Shown here: in pieces, positions 27,217 through 36,559 of the stretch
Layout: every line of letters begins with the position of its first letter
Numbering within the stretch: position 1 is the first letter of the stretch
DNA from: Halopseudomonas sabulinigri
GTDB lineage: Bacteria; Pseudomonadota; Gammaproteobacteria; Pseudomonadales; Pseudomonadaceae
Assembly: GCF_900105255.1 (NCBI RefSeq)
Contig: NZ_LT629763.1
Span: 992,001-1,056,000 of the forward strand
Length of the DNA: 64,000 bases
Reading direction: 5' to 3'
Notes under the pieces: model-generated
Databases searched by the model: none
What the model was told of the DNA's origin: nothing
Seen by the model: the letters and a program-made list of their open reading frames with translations, nothing else
Position numbers and translations under genes: made by a program

Positions 27217-28050
27217 CTACTGCCGCGCCAGCCGCAGATTTTCCGGCACACCGGCACGCGTGGAACGATAGGGGTTGATGTCCAGCCCACCACGGCGCAC
27301 ATAACGCGCATAAACCGTCAGCTCCCCTTCGCCGAGCACCCTGCGCAGATCAAGGAAAATCCGCTCAACGCATTGCTCGTGAAAGTCCGCGTGCTGGCGG
27401 AACGAAATCAGATAGCGCAACAGCGCTGCACGATTCAGCTGGGGTCCGCGATAACTGATCTGCAGGCTGCCCCAATCGGGTTGCCCGGTCACCGGACAAT
27501 TGGACTTGAGCAAGTGGCTGTGCAGCTGCTCGGACACCTCGACCTGCGGCAGGTTCAGCGCCAGCAACGAGCGATCGTATTCGTAACAGTCCACCGTCAC
27601 ATCCAGGTCATCAATACAGTCGCCCGCCAGCGGCAGCATGCCGCCCTGGTGTAACTGCTGCATACTGAGCAAACGCACCATGACCGGCCCCTGCGCTGCC
27701 ACCGAGAGGTCGGTTTCCAGCGTTTGCTGCACTTCCTGCCGATCACGGAACACCGTCTGGTTGAACGAGTTCAGGTACAGCTTGAACGACTTGGACTCGA
27801 CAATCCGCGCCGCCTTGATCGGAAATACGAACTCCGCTGCGGCGACCTCGGGCTTGCCCGACGGCGTCAGCCAGGACAACTCATAGCAATTCCAGATATC
27901 CACCCCGTGAAACGGCAGCCTGGCCGCGTCCAGTCCCAGCTCCTGCCACTTGGGCTGGCGCGCAATCGGGAACAGCAATGAAGGCGTGTATACGCTGACA
28001 TAGGCGCTGGACTTGCCAAGCGGGGACAATTCCGCCGGGTGTTCTGACAT
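27217..28050 (-). CDS. queF: NADPH-dependent 7-cyano-7-deazaguanine reductase
   Basis: 277 residues, the long, two-T-fold-domain QueF type. It reduces preQ0 to preQ1 for queuosine tRNA modification. [15 protein letters not shown] near 97-111 is the T-fold/QueF motif. The catalytic cysteine lies in [14 protein letters not shown] near 181-194, and [10 protein letters not shown] is near 234. The ATG at 28050 is preferred over an in-frame start at 28089, as the family begins [17 protein letters not shown]. It is transcribed towards the DUF4404 gene. Confidence 0.96.
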   Translation of the reverse strand: MSEHPAELSPLGKSSAYVSVYTPSLLFPIARQPKWQELGLDAARLPFHGVDIWNCYELSWLTPSGKPEVAAAEFVFPIKAARIVESKSFKLYLNSFNQTVFRDRQEVQQTLETDLSVAAQGPVMVRLLSMQQLHQGGMLPLAGDCIDDLDVTVDCYEYDRSLLALNLPQVEVSEQLHSHLLKSNCPVTGQPDWGSLQISYRGPQLNRAALLRYLISFRQHADFHEQCVERIFLDLRRVLGEGELTVYARYVRRGGLDINPYRSTRAGVPENLRLARQ

Positions 28051-28104
28051 GCTCAAGGTCTCCAGAGTATTAACCCGCTGGCAAGGCACCAGCGGGCAGG
28101 TCGC

Positions 28105-28881
28105 TTATTGTCGCATGCCGGTACCGCGCACCAGCAACCAGTAACTCAGACTGTACAGCGCCACGGTAAACACGGCCATGATGATCAGCGCAGTAGCAAT
28201 CGGAATATCCGACACACCCAGAATGCCGTACCGGAAAGCATTGACCATGTGCAGAATCGGGTTGGCCATCGACAACCCCTGCCAGAACGGCGACAACAGG
28301 TGAATCGAGTAGAACACCCCGCCCAGGTACGTCAGCGGAGTCAGCACGAAGGTCGGTACGATGGATATGTCATCGAAGGTGCGCGCGAACACCGAATTGA
28401 TGAAGCCGCCAAGGGAAAACACCAGCGAGGTAAAGAACACCACACAAATGGTCAACCCGATGTGATGAATCTGCAGGCGGGTAAAGAACATCGACATCAG
28501 CGTAACGATCAAACCCACTGCCAGCCCGCGTGCCACACCACCAAAGGTGTAACCCAGCAAGATCACGTGCGGTGAGACCGGCGCCACCATCAGCTCCTCG
28601 ATCGAGCGCTGAAACTTGGTGCTGAAGAAGCTGGAGGCCACGTTCGAATAACTGTTGGTAATCACCGACATCATAATCAGCCCCGGCACGATGTAATCAA
28701 TGTAGGCAAAGCCGTCCATCTCGCCGATGCGCGAGCCAATCATCTTGCCGAAAATCACGAAATACAGCGCCATGACGATACCCGGCGGCAGTAGCGTCTG
28801 CGGCCAGATACGGGTAAAGCGCTTGATTTCCTTGAACAGAATGGTGGTAAAGGCCACCCAACTACTACGCCAATGCGTCAT
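28105..28881 (-). CDS. ABC-2 type exporter permease (YadH-like)
   Basis: 258 residues with six membrane helices. The ABC-2 signature block FSLGGFINSVFARTFDDISIVPTFVLTPLTYLGGVFYSIHLLSP lies near 165-208. It starts at 28881, one base beyond the end of the ATPase gene, so the two form a transcription unit. An in-frame ATG at 28914 would lie inside the ATPase gene and gives a basic prefix. The transported substrate is unknown; E. coli YadG/YadH is likewise uncharacterised. Confidence 0.9.
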   Translation of the reverse strand: MTHWRSSWVAFTTILFKEIKRFTRIWPQTLLPPGIVMALYFVIFGKMIGSRIGEMDGFAYIDYIVPGLIMMSVITNSYSNVASSFFSTKFQRSIEELMVAPVSPHVILLGYTFGGVARGLAVGLIVTLMSMFFTRLQIHHIGLTICVVFFTSLVFSLGGFINSVFARTFDDISIVPTFVLTPLTYLGGVFYSIHLLSPFWQGLSMANPILHMVNAFRYGILGVSDIPIATALIIMAVFTVALYSLSYWLLVRGTGMRQ

Positions 28882-28882
28882 C

Positions 28883-29818
28883 TCACGCGACCCCTTTCTT
28901 GTCAGCGTTCTCATCTACCAGCATCAGGAATAGCTCTTCCAGGCGGTTACTTCTATTGCGCAGGCTCTGTACCTTGATGTCCAGCCGGCTCAGCTCGGCA
29001 AACAGCGCATTCAAACCCTGCTCCTTATCCACTTGCACCGCCAGCGTGTGCTCATCCACCAGCTCACAGGGGTAACCGGCGAGCTCGGGGGCCGATTCAA
29101 AGCAACTGGTGCAGTCGAGCAGAAAGGTCTCGACATGCAGCTCGCTCAGCAATTTGCGCATGCTGGTGTTGTGAATGATCTGCCCCTGATCGATGATCGC
29201 GATGTTCTTGCACAGCTGCTCGGCTTCTTCCAGATAATGCGTGGTCAGCACTATGGTGATGCCCTGTGCATTGATCTCCTGCAGAAACTGCCACATGGAA
29301 CGGCGAATCTCGATATCCACACCGGCGGTGGGCTCATCCAGAATCAGCAGTTTCGGCTCATGGATCAGTGCCCGGGCAATCATCAGGCGACGCTTCATCC
29401 CGCCCGAGAGCATGCGTGAAGGTACATCACGCTTGTCCCACAGCCCCAGTCGCTTGAGATACTGCTCGGCGCGCTGCGTTGCCTCGCGGTGAGGGATACC
29501 GTAATACCCGGCTTGATTCACCAGAATATCGATGGTCTTTTCAAACTGACTGAAGTTGAACTCCTGCGGCACCACGCCGATGCAGCGTTTGGCCGCCAGC
29601 AGATCGGTATCAATGCTGTTGCCGAAGATGCTGACCTCACCGGCAGATTTGTTCACCAGTGAAGAGAGAATGCCGATGGTTGTCGACTTGCCCGCGCCGT
29701 TGGGGCCCAGCAGCGCAAAGAAATCGCCTTCGCGCACCTCCAGGTCGATGCCCTTGAGCGCGCGCATGCCGTTGGAATAGGTTTTTTCCAGCCCGCTGAT
29801 ACGAATAGCTGCAGTCAT
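28883..29818 (-). CDS. ABC exporter ATPase (YadG-like)
   Basis: 311 residues. Walker A LLGPNGAGKSTT (about 36-47), signature LSGGMKRRLMIARALIHEP (about 138-156), Walker B LLILDEPTAGVD, and H-loop LTTHYLEEAEQL. The C-terminal 80 residues form the accessory domain of ABC-2 exporters. It powers the permease encoded immediately downstream. From memory it corresponds to PA2812. Confidence 0.94.
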   Translation of the reverse strand: MTAAIRISGLEKTYSNGMRALKGIDLEVREGDFFALLGPNGAGKSTTIGILSSLVNKSAGEVSIFGNSIDTDLLAAKRCIGVVPQEFNFSQFEKTIDILVNQAGYYGIPHREATQRAEQYLKRLGLWDKRDVPSRMLSGGMKRRLMIARALIHEPKLLILDEPTAGVDIEIRRSMWQFLQEINAQGITIVLTTHYLEEAEQLCKNIAIIDQGQIIHNTSMRKLLSELHVETFLLDCTSCFESAPELAGYPCELVDEHTLAVQVDKEQGLNALFAELSRLDIKVQSLRNRSNRLEELFLMLVDENADKKGVA

Positions 29819-29947
29819 GCAGATGCCTTAAGCCAGTGAAGTGGTGATCTGACTATGGGGGCAAAGCGCGCGGAATCAACCCCACAAAGCGCCGCGCGCC
29901 AGGGTTTTTGCAATACCCTGAAACACTTACAAATTTGCTACAAATGT

Positions 29948-29959
29948 GACCGAGCGGTC
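29948..29959. promoter_or_regulatory. Possible TetR-type operator upstream of the MFS gene
   Basis: GACCGAGCGGTC: 5-bp half sites GACCG/CGGTC with a 2-bp centre, 66 bp before the MFS start. The shape is common for TetR-family operators. No tetR gene is seen nearby, so this is tentative. Confidence 0.4.
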
Positions 29960-30025
29960 GATTGTGGCTCACAGGGAGACATCGTATCCTCGCCGGCACA
30001 ACAACAAGCAACCCCGGAGACTCCC

Positions 30026-31336
30026 ATGGCCACTACGCCGGATACCCCGGTTGAGGCGACCGATACAGCCAGTCGCATCACCCCAGCCTATCGCCGTTAC
30101 GCACTGATCCTTCTGGTGCTGGCGTACACCTCCAGCCACATCGACCGCAACATCGTGGGCATCCTGATCGAACCGATCAAGGCCGACCTGATGCTGTCGG
30201 ATACCCAGATGGGCTTTTTGTCAGGCATCGCCTTCGCGCTGTTCTACGCCACCCTGGGCATTCCGATTGCCGTTTTCGCCGACCGTTCCAACCGCCGCAA
30301 CATCATTGCCTGGTCCATTGCGATTTGGAGTGCCATGACCGCCGTCTGCGGCACCGCACAGAGCTTCTGGCAACTGGCTATCGCCCGCGTCGGCGTCGGT
30401 ATTGGCGAGGCCGGTTCCGGCCCCTCCTCCCACTCGATGATCGCTGACCTCTACCCCAAGGAAAAGCGCTCCAGCGCCATGTCGATCTACGCCCTGGGCG
30501 TTTACTTCGGCATCATGCTGGGCTTTTTGATTGGTGGCTTTGTCGCTGAGTGGTGGGGCTGGCGTGCCGCGTTCTTTATTGTCGGCGCTCCCGGACTACT
30601 GATCGCCCTGCTGGTGCGCTACACCATGATAGAACCGCCACGCGGCTTTGCCGATGGCGTCAAACCGCCGCCGCTGGGCAAGGTAAACGTACGCGCCGGC
30701 TTTGCCTCGCTGTGGCGAGTCCGTACTACCCGCCACGTGGTCTGCGGCGTAACCCTGACCGCACTGGTAGGCTACGGCACCATCGTCTGGGCACCGGCCT
30801 TCCTGATTCGCAGCCACGGCATGACGCCGAGCGAAGTCGGCATGTTCCTCGGCCCGGTCTTGGGCATCGTCGGCGGCCTGGGCGCCTACATCGGCGGCAT
30901 GCTGGCTGACCACCTGGCCGCCAAGGATGCGCGCTGGAATGCCTGGATTGTGGGTATCGCCAAGATGCTGTCCATCCCCTTCATCTGCGCCTTCTATCTG
31001 GTCGACAACACCTATCTGGCGCTGGCGTTCTATATGCCTGCAGCTTTCCTCGGTGCCTTCTATCTCGGGCCCAGCTTCGGCATGATTCAGAGCCTGACAC
31101 CGCTGCGCAGCCGCGCGCTGGCGTCGGCCATCATGCTGTTTATCCTCAACCTGTTTGGCTTGGGCTTTGGTCCGCAGCTGATTGGTATTGCCAGCGACGT
31201 CATGCGCGCCTGGTTCGAAAGTGAGAGCCTGCGTTATGCGCTGTTGGCCGCCACCTTCGTCAACGTCTGGGCCTCGGCGCACTACTACCTGGCCGGTAAA
31301 ACCCTGAAGCAGGATACCGACAACCTGGTCGGCTGA
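30026..31336 (+). CDS. MFS transporter, spinster-like (second copy)
   Basis: 436 residues with about twelve helices. FADRSNRRNIIAWSIAIWSAMTAVCG near 83-108 is the MFS loop 2-3 signature, and ARVGVGIGEAGSGPSSHSMIADLYP is the helix-4/5 block of the spinster-like group. CGGAGA precedes the ATG at 30026; an in-frame start at 29855 would add a non-membrane prefix and is rejected. It is followed by fadE, so a fatty-acid-related or other organic-acid substrate is possible but unproven. Confidence 0.9.
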   Translation: MATTPDTPVEATDTASRITPAYRRYALILLVLAYTSSHIDRNIVGILIEPIKADLMLSDTQMGFLSGIAFALFYATLGIPIAVFADRSNRRNIIAWSIAIWSAMTAVCGTAQSFWQLAIARVGVGIGEAGSGPSSHSMIADLYPKEKRSSAMSIYALGVYFGIMLGFLIGGFVAEWWGWRAAFFIVGAPGLLIALLVRYTMIEPPRGFADGVKPPPLGKVNVRAGFASLWRVRTTRHVVCGVTLTALVGYGTIVWAPAFLIRSHGMTPSEVGMFLGPVLGIVGGLGAYIGGMLADHLAAKDARWNAWIVGIAKMLSIPFICAFYLVDNTYLALAFYMPAAFLGAFYLGPSFGMIQSLTPLRSRALASAIMLFILNLFGLGFGPQLIGIASDVMRAWFESESLRYALLAATFVNVWASAHYYLAGKTLKQDTDNLVG

Positions 31337-31481
31337 TCCGCAAGCACCTCCTGGCGGTTGCGCATGGCAATCGGAACCGCCGGGCCTCTTCCCTGTCCAT
31401 TGGTATAACGTCTGTCAGCACCGGCGCCTGCAGTGAAAGCGTCTATGCTGACAGCTGGACCTCCGGAAGAAGGAAAACTTC

Positions 31482-34052
31482 ATGCTGACTCTGCTTTGGC
31501 TGCTCGGCCTGGTGCTGTGCATTGCCGCCCTCGCCTACGTCCGAACCTCGCTGTTGAACGCCTGCCTGGGTGTAGGTGCCTACCTGCTCGCGATGACCCT
31601 GTTGGGACCGGCCCCCTGGGTCATTGACCTGGTGCTCTGGGTCGTCTTTTTGGCGATTGCGATCCCGCTGAACATCCCCGATGTGCGCCGCAATCAGATC
31701 TCCGCCCCCCTGTTCAGCTGGTTCAAGAAAGTACTACCACCGCTGTCCGACACTGAACAGGAAGCCCTTGATGCCGGTACCGTCTGGTGGGACGGCGAGC
31801 TATTCAGCGGCCGCCCTGATTGGGGCAAACTGCACAGCTTCCCCATCCCACGCCTGAGCGCCGAAGAGCAGGCCTTTCTCGACGGCCCGGTGGAAGAGCT
31901 TTGCCGCATGACCAACGAGTGGGAGGTCACCACCGAGCGGCAGGACCTGTCGCCTGAAACCTGGTCCTACATCAAGGACAACGGCTTCTTCGGCTTGATC
32001 ATCCCCAAGGAATACAACGGCAAGGGCTTCTCCGCCTACGCCCACTCGCAGATCGCCATGAAGCTGGCCAGCCGCAGCGGTGACCTGGGCTCCACCGTCA
32101 TGGTGCCCAACTCGCTTGGCCCGGCCGAGCTGCTGATGCATTACGGCACCGAAGAACAGAAGCAGCATTACCTGCCGCGCCTGGCCGCCGGACAGGAAAT
32201 CCCCTGTTTTGCCCTCACCGCGCCAGAAGCTGGCTCTGACGCCGGCTCAATGACCGACAAGGGCATCATCTGCAAGGGCCAATGGGAAGGCGAAGAAGTG
32301 ATCGGCCTGCGGGTCACCTGGGAGAAGCGCTATATCACCCTCGGCCCGGTCGCTACCGTGCTTGGCCTGGCCTTCAAGGCCTACGACCCCGACCACCTGC
32401 TGGGCGATGAGGAATCGCTGGGGATTACCCTGGCACTGATCCCCACCGATACCGAGGGCGTCAAGATCGGGCGTCGCCACTTCCCGCTCAATGCCGCCTT
32501 CATGAACGGCCCCAACTCAGGCAAGGACGTGTTCATTCCCATGAGCTACCTGATCGGTGGCCAGGAGCGGATCGGCCAGGGCTGGATGATGCTGATGAAC
32601 TGCCTGTCCGTCGGGCGTTCCATTTCGCTGCCTGCCGGCGGCACAGGCGCTGCCAAGATGGCCAGCATGACCACCGGCGCCTACGCCAGCATCCGCCGCC
32701 AGTTCAACCTGCCAATTGGTGAGTTCGAGGGTATTCAGGAAGCGCTCGCCCGCATTGGCGGCAACACCTACGTGATGAACGCCACCCGCACCATGACCGC
32801 CGGCGCTGTCGATCTGGGTGAGAAACCTTCGGTACTCTCGGCTGTGGTCAAGTACCACGTGACCGAACGCATGCGCCAAACCGTCAGCGACGCCATGGAC
32901 GTGCACGGCGGCAAGGGTATCTGTATGGGGCCGAGCAACTACCTGGGCCGCGCCTATCAGTCGGTGCCCATTTCCATCACCGTGGAAGGCGCCAATATTC
33001 TCACCCGTAGCATGATGATCTTCGGTCAGGGCGCCATTCGCTGCCATCCCTTTGTACTCAAGGAGATGCAGGCCACTCAGAATGAGGATCAGAACGCGGC
33101 GTTGACCGAGTTCGACGACCTGCTGTTCCGTCATATCGGTTTTTCGCTGAGCAACGCCTCTGCCAGCCTGCTGCTGGGGCTGACCGGCGGCCGTCTGGCC
33201 GACACGCCGGACTACCCCGCCACGCAAGCCTACTACCGCCAACTGTCGCGCTTGGCAGCTGCCTTTGCCACCGTCACCGACTGCACCATGCTGATGCTGG
33301 GCGGCGAGCTGAAACGCCGTGAGCGCATTTCTGCACGGCTCGGCGACGTGTTGAGCTATCTGTACCTGGCCAGCGCTACGCTCAAGCATTTTGACGATCA
33401 GGGTCGCCACGAAGAGGATCTACCCTTTGTCCAGTGGGGCGTAGAAGACCTGCTGTTCAAGATCGAGCAAAGCCTGCACGAGGTGCTGCTCAACTTCCCT
33501 GATCCACGCATGGGTTGCCTGCTGCGCGTCGTGGTCTTCCCGCTCGGCCGCCGCCTCACACCACCTGCAGATGCGGTGGGCGCGGAAGTCGCCAGACGCT
33601 TGATGACGCCCGGCGCCGCGCGTGACCGTCTGCTGGATGGCTGCTATCAGAGCACCGACCCGAATGACGTCACCGGCCTGGTCAACACCACTCTGGAAAA
33701 GGTGCTGCTCGCCGACCCCATCGAAGCGCGCCTTGCCAAGGCCATTCACAAGGGCGAACTGGAGCACGACAGCGATGCGGACATGCTCAACGTGGCAGCC
33801 GAATCCGGCGTGATCAGTCCCGACGAAGCCGAGCTGGTGCGCGAGGCCCGCATCGCCCGCCGCGCCGTGATCGACGTGGATGACTTCTCCAAGGAAGAAA
33901 TGGACCCCACAGCGCGCCAAGCAAGCGCCAGCCCGGCGAAAACGCGCAAATCGGCCAAGAAAGCTGACAATAACCCGGCAAAAACCGCACCCTCAGAGCA
34001 GGAAGCGATGCTTGAGAACCAACCCTTCCCGCCACCGGAAGATAAAGCCTGA
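31482..34052 (+). CDS. fadE: Acyl-CoA dehydrogenase FadE
   Basis: 856 residues, the large FadE type with two N-terminal membrane segments (about 3-30 and 36-60), then the acyl-CoA dehydrogenase core. CFALTAPEAGSDAGSM near 244-259 is the ACAD signature, and AMDVHGGKGICMGPSNYLGRAYQSVPI near 471-497 contacts FAD and substrate. It performs the first oxidation of fatty-acid beta-oxidation at the inner membrane. The last 60 residues are a low-complexity Lys/Ala/Pro tail. GGAAGAAGGAAAA lies upstream. From memory it is PA2815. Confidence 0.95.
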   Translation: MLTLLWLLGLVLCIAALAYVRTSLLNACLGVGAYLLAMTLLGPAPWVIDLVLWVVFLAIAIPLNIPDVRRNQISAPLFSWFKKVLPPLSDTEQEALDAGTVWWDGELFSGRPDWGKLHSFPIPRLSAEEQAFLDGPVEELCRMTNEWEVTTERQDLSPETWSYIKDNGFFGLIIPKEYNGKGFSAYAHSQIAMKLASRSGDLGSTVMVPNSLGPAELLMHYGTEEQKQHYLPRLAAGQEIPCFALTAPEAGSDAGSMTDKGIICKGQWEGEEVIGLRVTWEKRYITLGPVATVLGLAFKAYDPDHLLGDEESLGITLALIPTDTEGVKIGRRHFPLNAAFMNGPNSGKDVFIPMSYLIGGQERIGQGWMMLMNCLSVGRSISLPAGGTGAAKMASMTTGAYASIRRQFNLPIGEFEGIQEALARIGGNTYVMNATRTMTAGAVDLGEKPSVLSAVVKYHVTERMRQTVSDAMDVHGGKGICMGPSNYLGRAYQSVPISITVEGANILTRSMMIFGQGAIRCHPFVLKEMQATQNEDQNAALTEFDDLLFRHIGFSLSNASASLLLGLTGGRLADTPDYPATQAYYRQLSRLAAAFATVTDCTMLMLGGELKRRERISARLGDVLSYLYLASATLKHFDDQGRHEEDLPFVQWGVEDLLFKIEQSLHEVLLNFPDPRMGCLLRVVVFPLGRRLTPPADAVGAEVARRLMTPGAARDRLLDGCYQSTDPNDVTGLVNTTLEKVLLADPIEARLAKAIHKGELEHDSDADMLNVAAESGVISPDEAELVREARIARRAVIDVDDFSKEEMDPTARQASASPAKTRKSAKKADNNPAKTAPSEQEAMLENQPFPPPEDKA

Positions 34053-34139
34053 GCCAATGTTCTGGCGTGTCGGCAGCAGCCACGCGCCAGACCATGCTTT
34101 CTGTTAGACTCCCGCGCCAGAGTAATCAGGAGTCCCGCC

Positions 34140-34541
34140 ATGACCACCCCGCTTAGCTACCACGCCTATCACCTTGCCCTGCTACAAAGCCTGTACGACA
34201 CGCTGCGCGCGCAATCGGCCCTGCTGGAACAGGTGCCGGAAGAGAGCAACGAGCTGTTTATGGAACGCTTCAACGAGCTGCTGGAACAGCTGGAGCAAGG
34301 CGATCACGACAGCCTGTACCTGGGCCAGGACATTCTCTGCCAGATCATCAGCCGCTACCCGCAAATCGCCCACCTGATCCCCCGCGACCTGCTCTGGTAT
34401 TTTGGTGGCGACTGCCTGCACTTCATGCCCGACGAAGAAATCGCCCAGTACCAACTGCTGGATGAGCACCGTGCCGACGCTGAGGCGCGCGGTGAAGCTT
34501 TCGATTGGCAACAAGCCCGGCAACTGATTCAAAGCAACTGA
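34140..34541 (+). CDS. PA2817 family protein of unknown function
   Basis: 133 residues, acidic and helical (ELFMERFNELLEQLEQGDHDSLYLGQDILCQIISRYPQI). It has no membrane or signal segment. It starts 88 bp after fadE. The sequence and position match the conserved pseudomonad family named after PA2817. The block PRDLLWYFGGDCLHFMPDEEI is the recognisable part. Function unknown. Confidence 0.8.
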   Translation: MTTPLSYHAYHLALLQSLYDTLRAQSALLEQVPEESNELFMERFNELLEQLEQGDHDSLYLGQDILCQIISRYPQIAHLIPRDLLWYFGGDCLHFMPDEEIAQYQLLDEHRADAEARGEAFDWQQARQLIQSN

Positions 34542-34810
34542 GGCTCGCACCATCCCAACGCCTGCGGCGAGCCGCGCCCGGTCAGCTCGAGTTTCACCTT
34601 GACCGGCATCGGTGCGACGCCGCTAGCCGGGATGGTACCCAGCCCTTCCAGATAGCCACCTCAAAGCCTCGCACCGGCTAGCCGCCAGCCGGCAACGCCG
34701 AGCTCCGTCTCGACCCGCAACCTCAAGCGCACCGGCACAGCCCGAGCAAGAACCCAGCCTCTCTGACATACCAGCAAGCGGCAACGGCCAGGCAGGTAGT
34801 TTTCTTCAGG
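34542..34810. other. Intergenic stretch after the PA2817-family gene
   Basis: About 270 bp, GC-rich, with no complete ORF. On the minus strand short peptides can be read but are interrupted by a stop, so at most this is a decayed gene. Nothing else identified. Confidence 0.4.
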
Positions 34811-34817
34811 CACAAAA

Positions 34818-34840
34818 AAAGCCGCTACATGAGCGGCTTT
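34818..34840 (-). terminator. Terminator-like hairpin, tRNA-Gly unit 1
   Basis: GCCGCT (34821-34826) pairs with AGCGGC (34832-34837), with T/A runs outside. It is the first of three near-identical hairpins, each placed 3' of a tRNA-Gly-like sequence on the minus strand. Confidence 0.75.
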
Positions 34841-34851
34841 TTTGTTATTTC

Positions 34852-34940
34852 TGGGGGGGGGGAAGCGAGACGCGAACTCGCGAGGCTACGCGCCCCGCCC
34901 CGACCACGGCAATGCCGTGCTCTACCACTGAGACCTGCGC
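34852..34940 (-). pseudogene. Decayed tRNA-Gly copy 1
   Basis: On the minus strand it retains the D-arm GGTAGAGCA, the TTGCC anticodon region with GAGGTCGGGG-like 3' side (one base different here) and a T-loop GTTCGCG. But the acceptor 5' strand GCGCAGG cannot pair with the 3' side TTCCCC, and an insertion containing GGCGCGTAGCC lengthens the variable region. It ends in CCA. It is very similar to copy 2. Confidence 0.65.
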
Positions 34941-34964
34941 CAGCGAGCAAATCTCAGGCACAAA

Positions 34965-34987
34965 AAAGCCGCTACGTGAGCGGCTGT
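34965..34987 (-). terminator. Terminator-like hairpin, tRNA-Gly unit 2
   Basis: GCCGCT (34968-34973) pairs with AGCGGC (34979-34984); TTTTTTG follows on the minus strand. Confidence 0.75.
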
Positions 34988-34998
34988 TTTGTTACTTC

Positions 34999-35083
34999 TG
35001 GGGGGAAGCGAGACGCGAACTCGCGAGGCTACGCGCCTCGCCCCGACCTCGGCAATGCCGTGCTCTACCACTGAGACCTGCGC
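34999..35083 (-). pseudogene. Decayed tRNA-Gly copy 2
   Basis: Same design as copy 1: conserved GGTAGAGCAC, anticodon GCC in a stem with one mismatch, T-arm GCGAGTTCGCGTCTCGC, terminal CCA. The acceptor stem is unpaired and the variable region holds an extra GAGGCGCGTAGCCTC, itself self-complementary. Not expected to be a normal elongator tRNA. Confidence 0.65.
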
Positions 35084-35107
35084 CAGCGACCAAATCGCAG
35101 GCACAAA

Positions 35108-35130
35108 AAAGCCGCTACGTGAGCGGCTGT
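35108..35130 (-). terminator. Terminator of the tRNA-Glu/Gly operon (unit 3)
   Basis: GCCGCT (35111-35116) pairs with AGCGGC (35122-35127), followed on the minus strand by TTTTTTG. It lies 15 bases past the intact tRNA-Gly. Confidence 0.8.
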
Positions 35131-35141
35131 TTTGTTACTTC

Positions 35142-35217
<76 letters not shown>

Positions 35218-35233
35218 AAAACTGACGCCGTGA

Positions 35234-35309
35234 TGGCGTCCCCTAGGGGACTCGAACCCCTGTTACCGCCGTGAAAGGGCGGTGTCCTAGGCCACTAGAC
35301 GAAGGGGAC
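35234..35309 (-). tRNA. tRNA-Glu (UUC anticodon), copy 1
   Basis: 76 nt with encoded CCA. The anticodon loop CTTTCAC within CCGCC/GGCGG gives TTC. The acceptor GTCCCCT pairs with AGGGGAC. It is identical to the copy at 60822-60897. Confidence 0.97.
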
Positions 35310-35382
35310 GTATCCGGACTTCTCTGTGCCGAGGTGTTAACCCTGGCTACTTGCTGCGTGTTGTTCGCTGCAAGTGGCGCGC

Positions 35383-35411
35383 ATTTTATGCATGGTCTGA
35401 AATATCGTCAA
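35383..35411 (-). promoter_or_regulatory. Sigma-70 promoter for the tRNA-Glu/Gly operon
   Basis: Minus strand: TTGACG (35411-35406), 17-bp spacer, TAAAAT (35388-35383), then a GC-rich discriminator. The 35310-35723 interval otherwise holds only the leader of the next plus-strand gene; I see no further gene. Confidence 0.8.
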
Positions 35412-35723
35412 CCCCTCAACCCAATCTTTTTTCAGGTTTTTTTCATCTTCGTCAGCAACGAGCCACCCCACCGCTCGTCAAGCGCTTGTGTAATGAGGGC
35501 TGGACCCAAAAACCGGGCCCTGCACAACAAGCCGACCAGCGGCGGAAAAAAGCTTGTCGCCTCAAGCTGTCTCAGCCATGATGCTAAAGTGATAGTTCAC
35601 TGACTGTGCGACCATTGTTTCAAATAGGTTGGCAGTCTTGTAAACGGAGCATTGCGACCCGTAGCCACAGGCAAGGTTGCATTGGCTCAGGACGTTTAGG
35701 CACACAAGAAGAGAGACAAACAC

Positions 35724-36491
35724 GTGTCCCCACTCCTAATTGGCGGTTTATTGGCTGCCGGACTTCTGGTTCTGGTCAGCATCGGCTTTATCAGTCACGG
35801 GCTTGAGCGCGCGCGGCTGGAGCGCGCCAGACAATCTGCCGAGGTGTCCGCGCGCATCAAGATCGGCAACAGCGTCATGGCCTCCCTGCCCGGCCAGTTT
35901 CTGCCGGCGGAGCTGGGCACCTTGCTACTGCAGATTGAAGTGCAACTATTGGAAAAGCTGGCTCGCATCAACAAGAACGCCGGCGACGTCAGTCAGCGCC
36001 TGGCCGCCTCGCGCGCGCAACTTGAGCAGAACCAGGTGCCCAGCAACGCTCCCGTTACCCTGGACTCCGAAGCCAAGGGCAAGGAAGCGCGCATCCAGCT
36101 GGAGAATCTCTACAAGCAGCTGCAGCAGGCGCAGGCTGACGGCCTGATCGACAAGGCCACGCTGACGCACTGGTCCAGCCAGATTCGCCGCTTTCTGGTC
36201 GCCGCCAACCTGGACACCTTCAACGCCACCGCCAAGCAAGGCATGCAGCAGGGCAAGCCGCGGGTCGCCAAGCTGCAATATGAGCGTGCCATCGCCTACC
36301 TGACCAAACTGAACAACCCGGCCTTTAGCGAGCACCTGAAGCAATACAAGGCTCTTCTGCAACGCGCCGAGGCTGCCGTTGTAGCGCAAGATCAGTCAGC
36401 CAGCGGCCAGCCGAGTGAACTGGATGCAGGCCTGCAGCAAATGGAAAGCGCCGACGACCAGTGGAAGAAAAACGCCGTCTACGACGATTAG
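35724..36491 (+). CDS. Membrane-anchored coiled-coil protein of unknown function
   Basis: 255 residues. One N-terminal membrane helix (about 2-22, LLIGGLLAAGLLVLVSIGFI) is followed by a long helical, Gln/Ala/Leu-rich region (LARINKNAGDVSQRLAASRAQLEQNQ; NLYKQLQQAQADGLID). No catalytic motif was recognised. The start is GTG with AGAGAG upstream. It occupies the position between the tRNA-Glu/Gly cluster and the GST gene and probably faces the cytoplasm or periplasm through a single anchor. Confidence 0.75.
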   Translation: MSPLLIGGLLAAGLLVLVSIGFISHGLERARLERARQSAEVSARIKIGNSVMASLPGQFLPAELGTLLLQIEVQLLEKLARINKNAGDVSQRLAASRAQLEQNQVPSNAPVTLDSEAKGKEARIQLENLYKQLQQAQADGLIDKATLTHWSSQIRRFLVAANLDTFNATAKQGMQQGKPRVAKLQYERAIAYLTKLNNPAFSEHLKQYKALLQRAEAAVVAQDQSASGQPSELDAGLQQMESADDQWKKNAVYDD

Positions 36492-36559
36492 AACCAAGAC
36501 GCCCCGTGGCCAGCTAGTGCTGGCCACTCCTCCCGATAACGACCCCATATGGAATTCCA

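Noticed and set aside
29948..29959. GACCGAGCGGTC considered as a fatty-acid (PsrA/FadR) operator for fadE
   Set aside because: It does not match the PsrA-type motif I know and lies before the MFS gene, not fadE; kept only as a tentative TetR-type site.
34542..34800. Minus-strand peptide resembling a protein C-terminus
   Set aside because: Broken by a stop and with no start; not enough to name a pseudogene.
34818..35130. Regularly spaced identical hairpins considered as a CRISPR-like array
   Set aside because: The spacers are tRNA-Gly-like and nearly identical to one another, and the hairpins are Rho-independent terminators. No cas genes are near.
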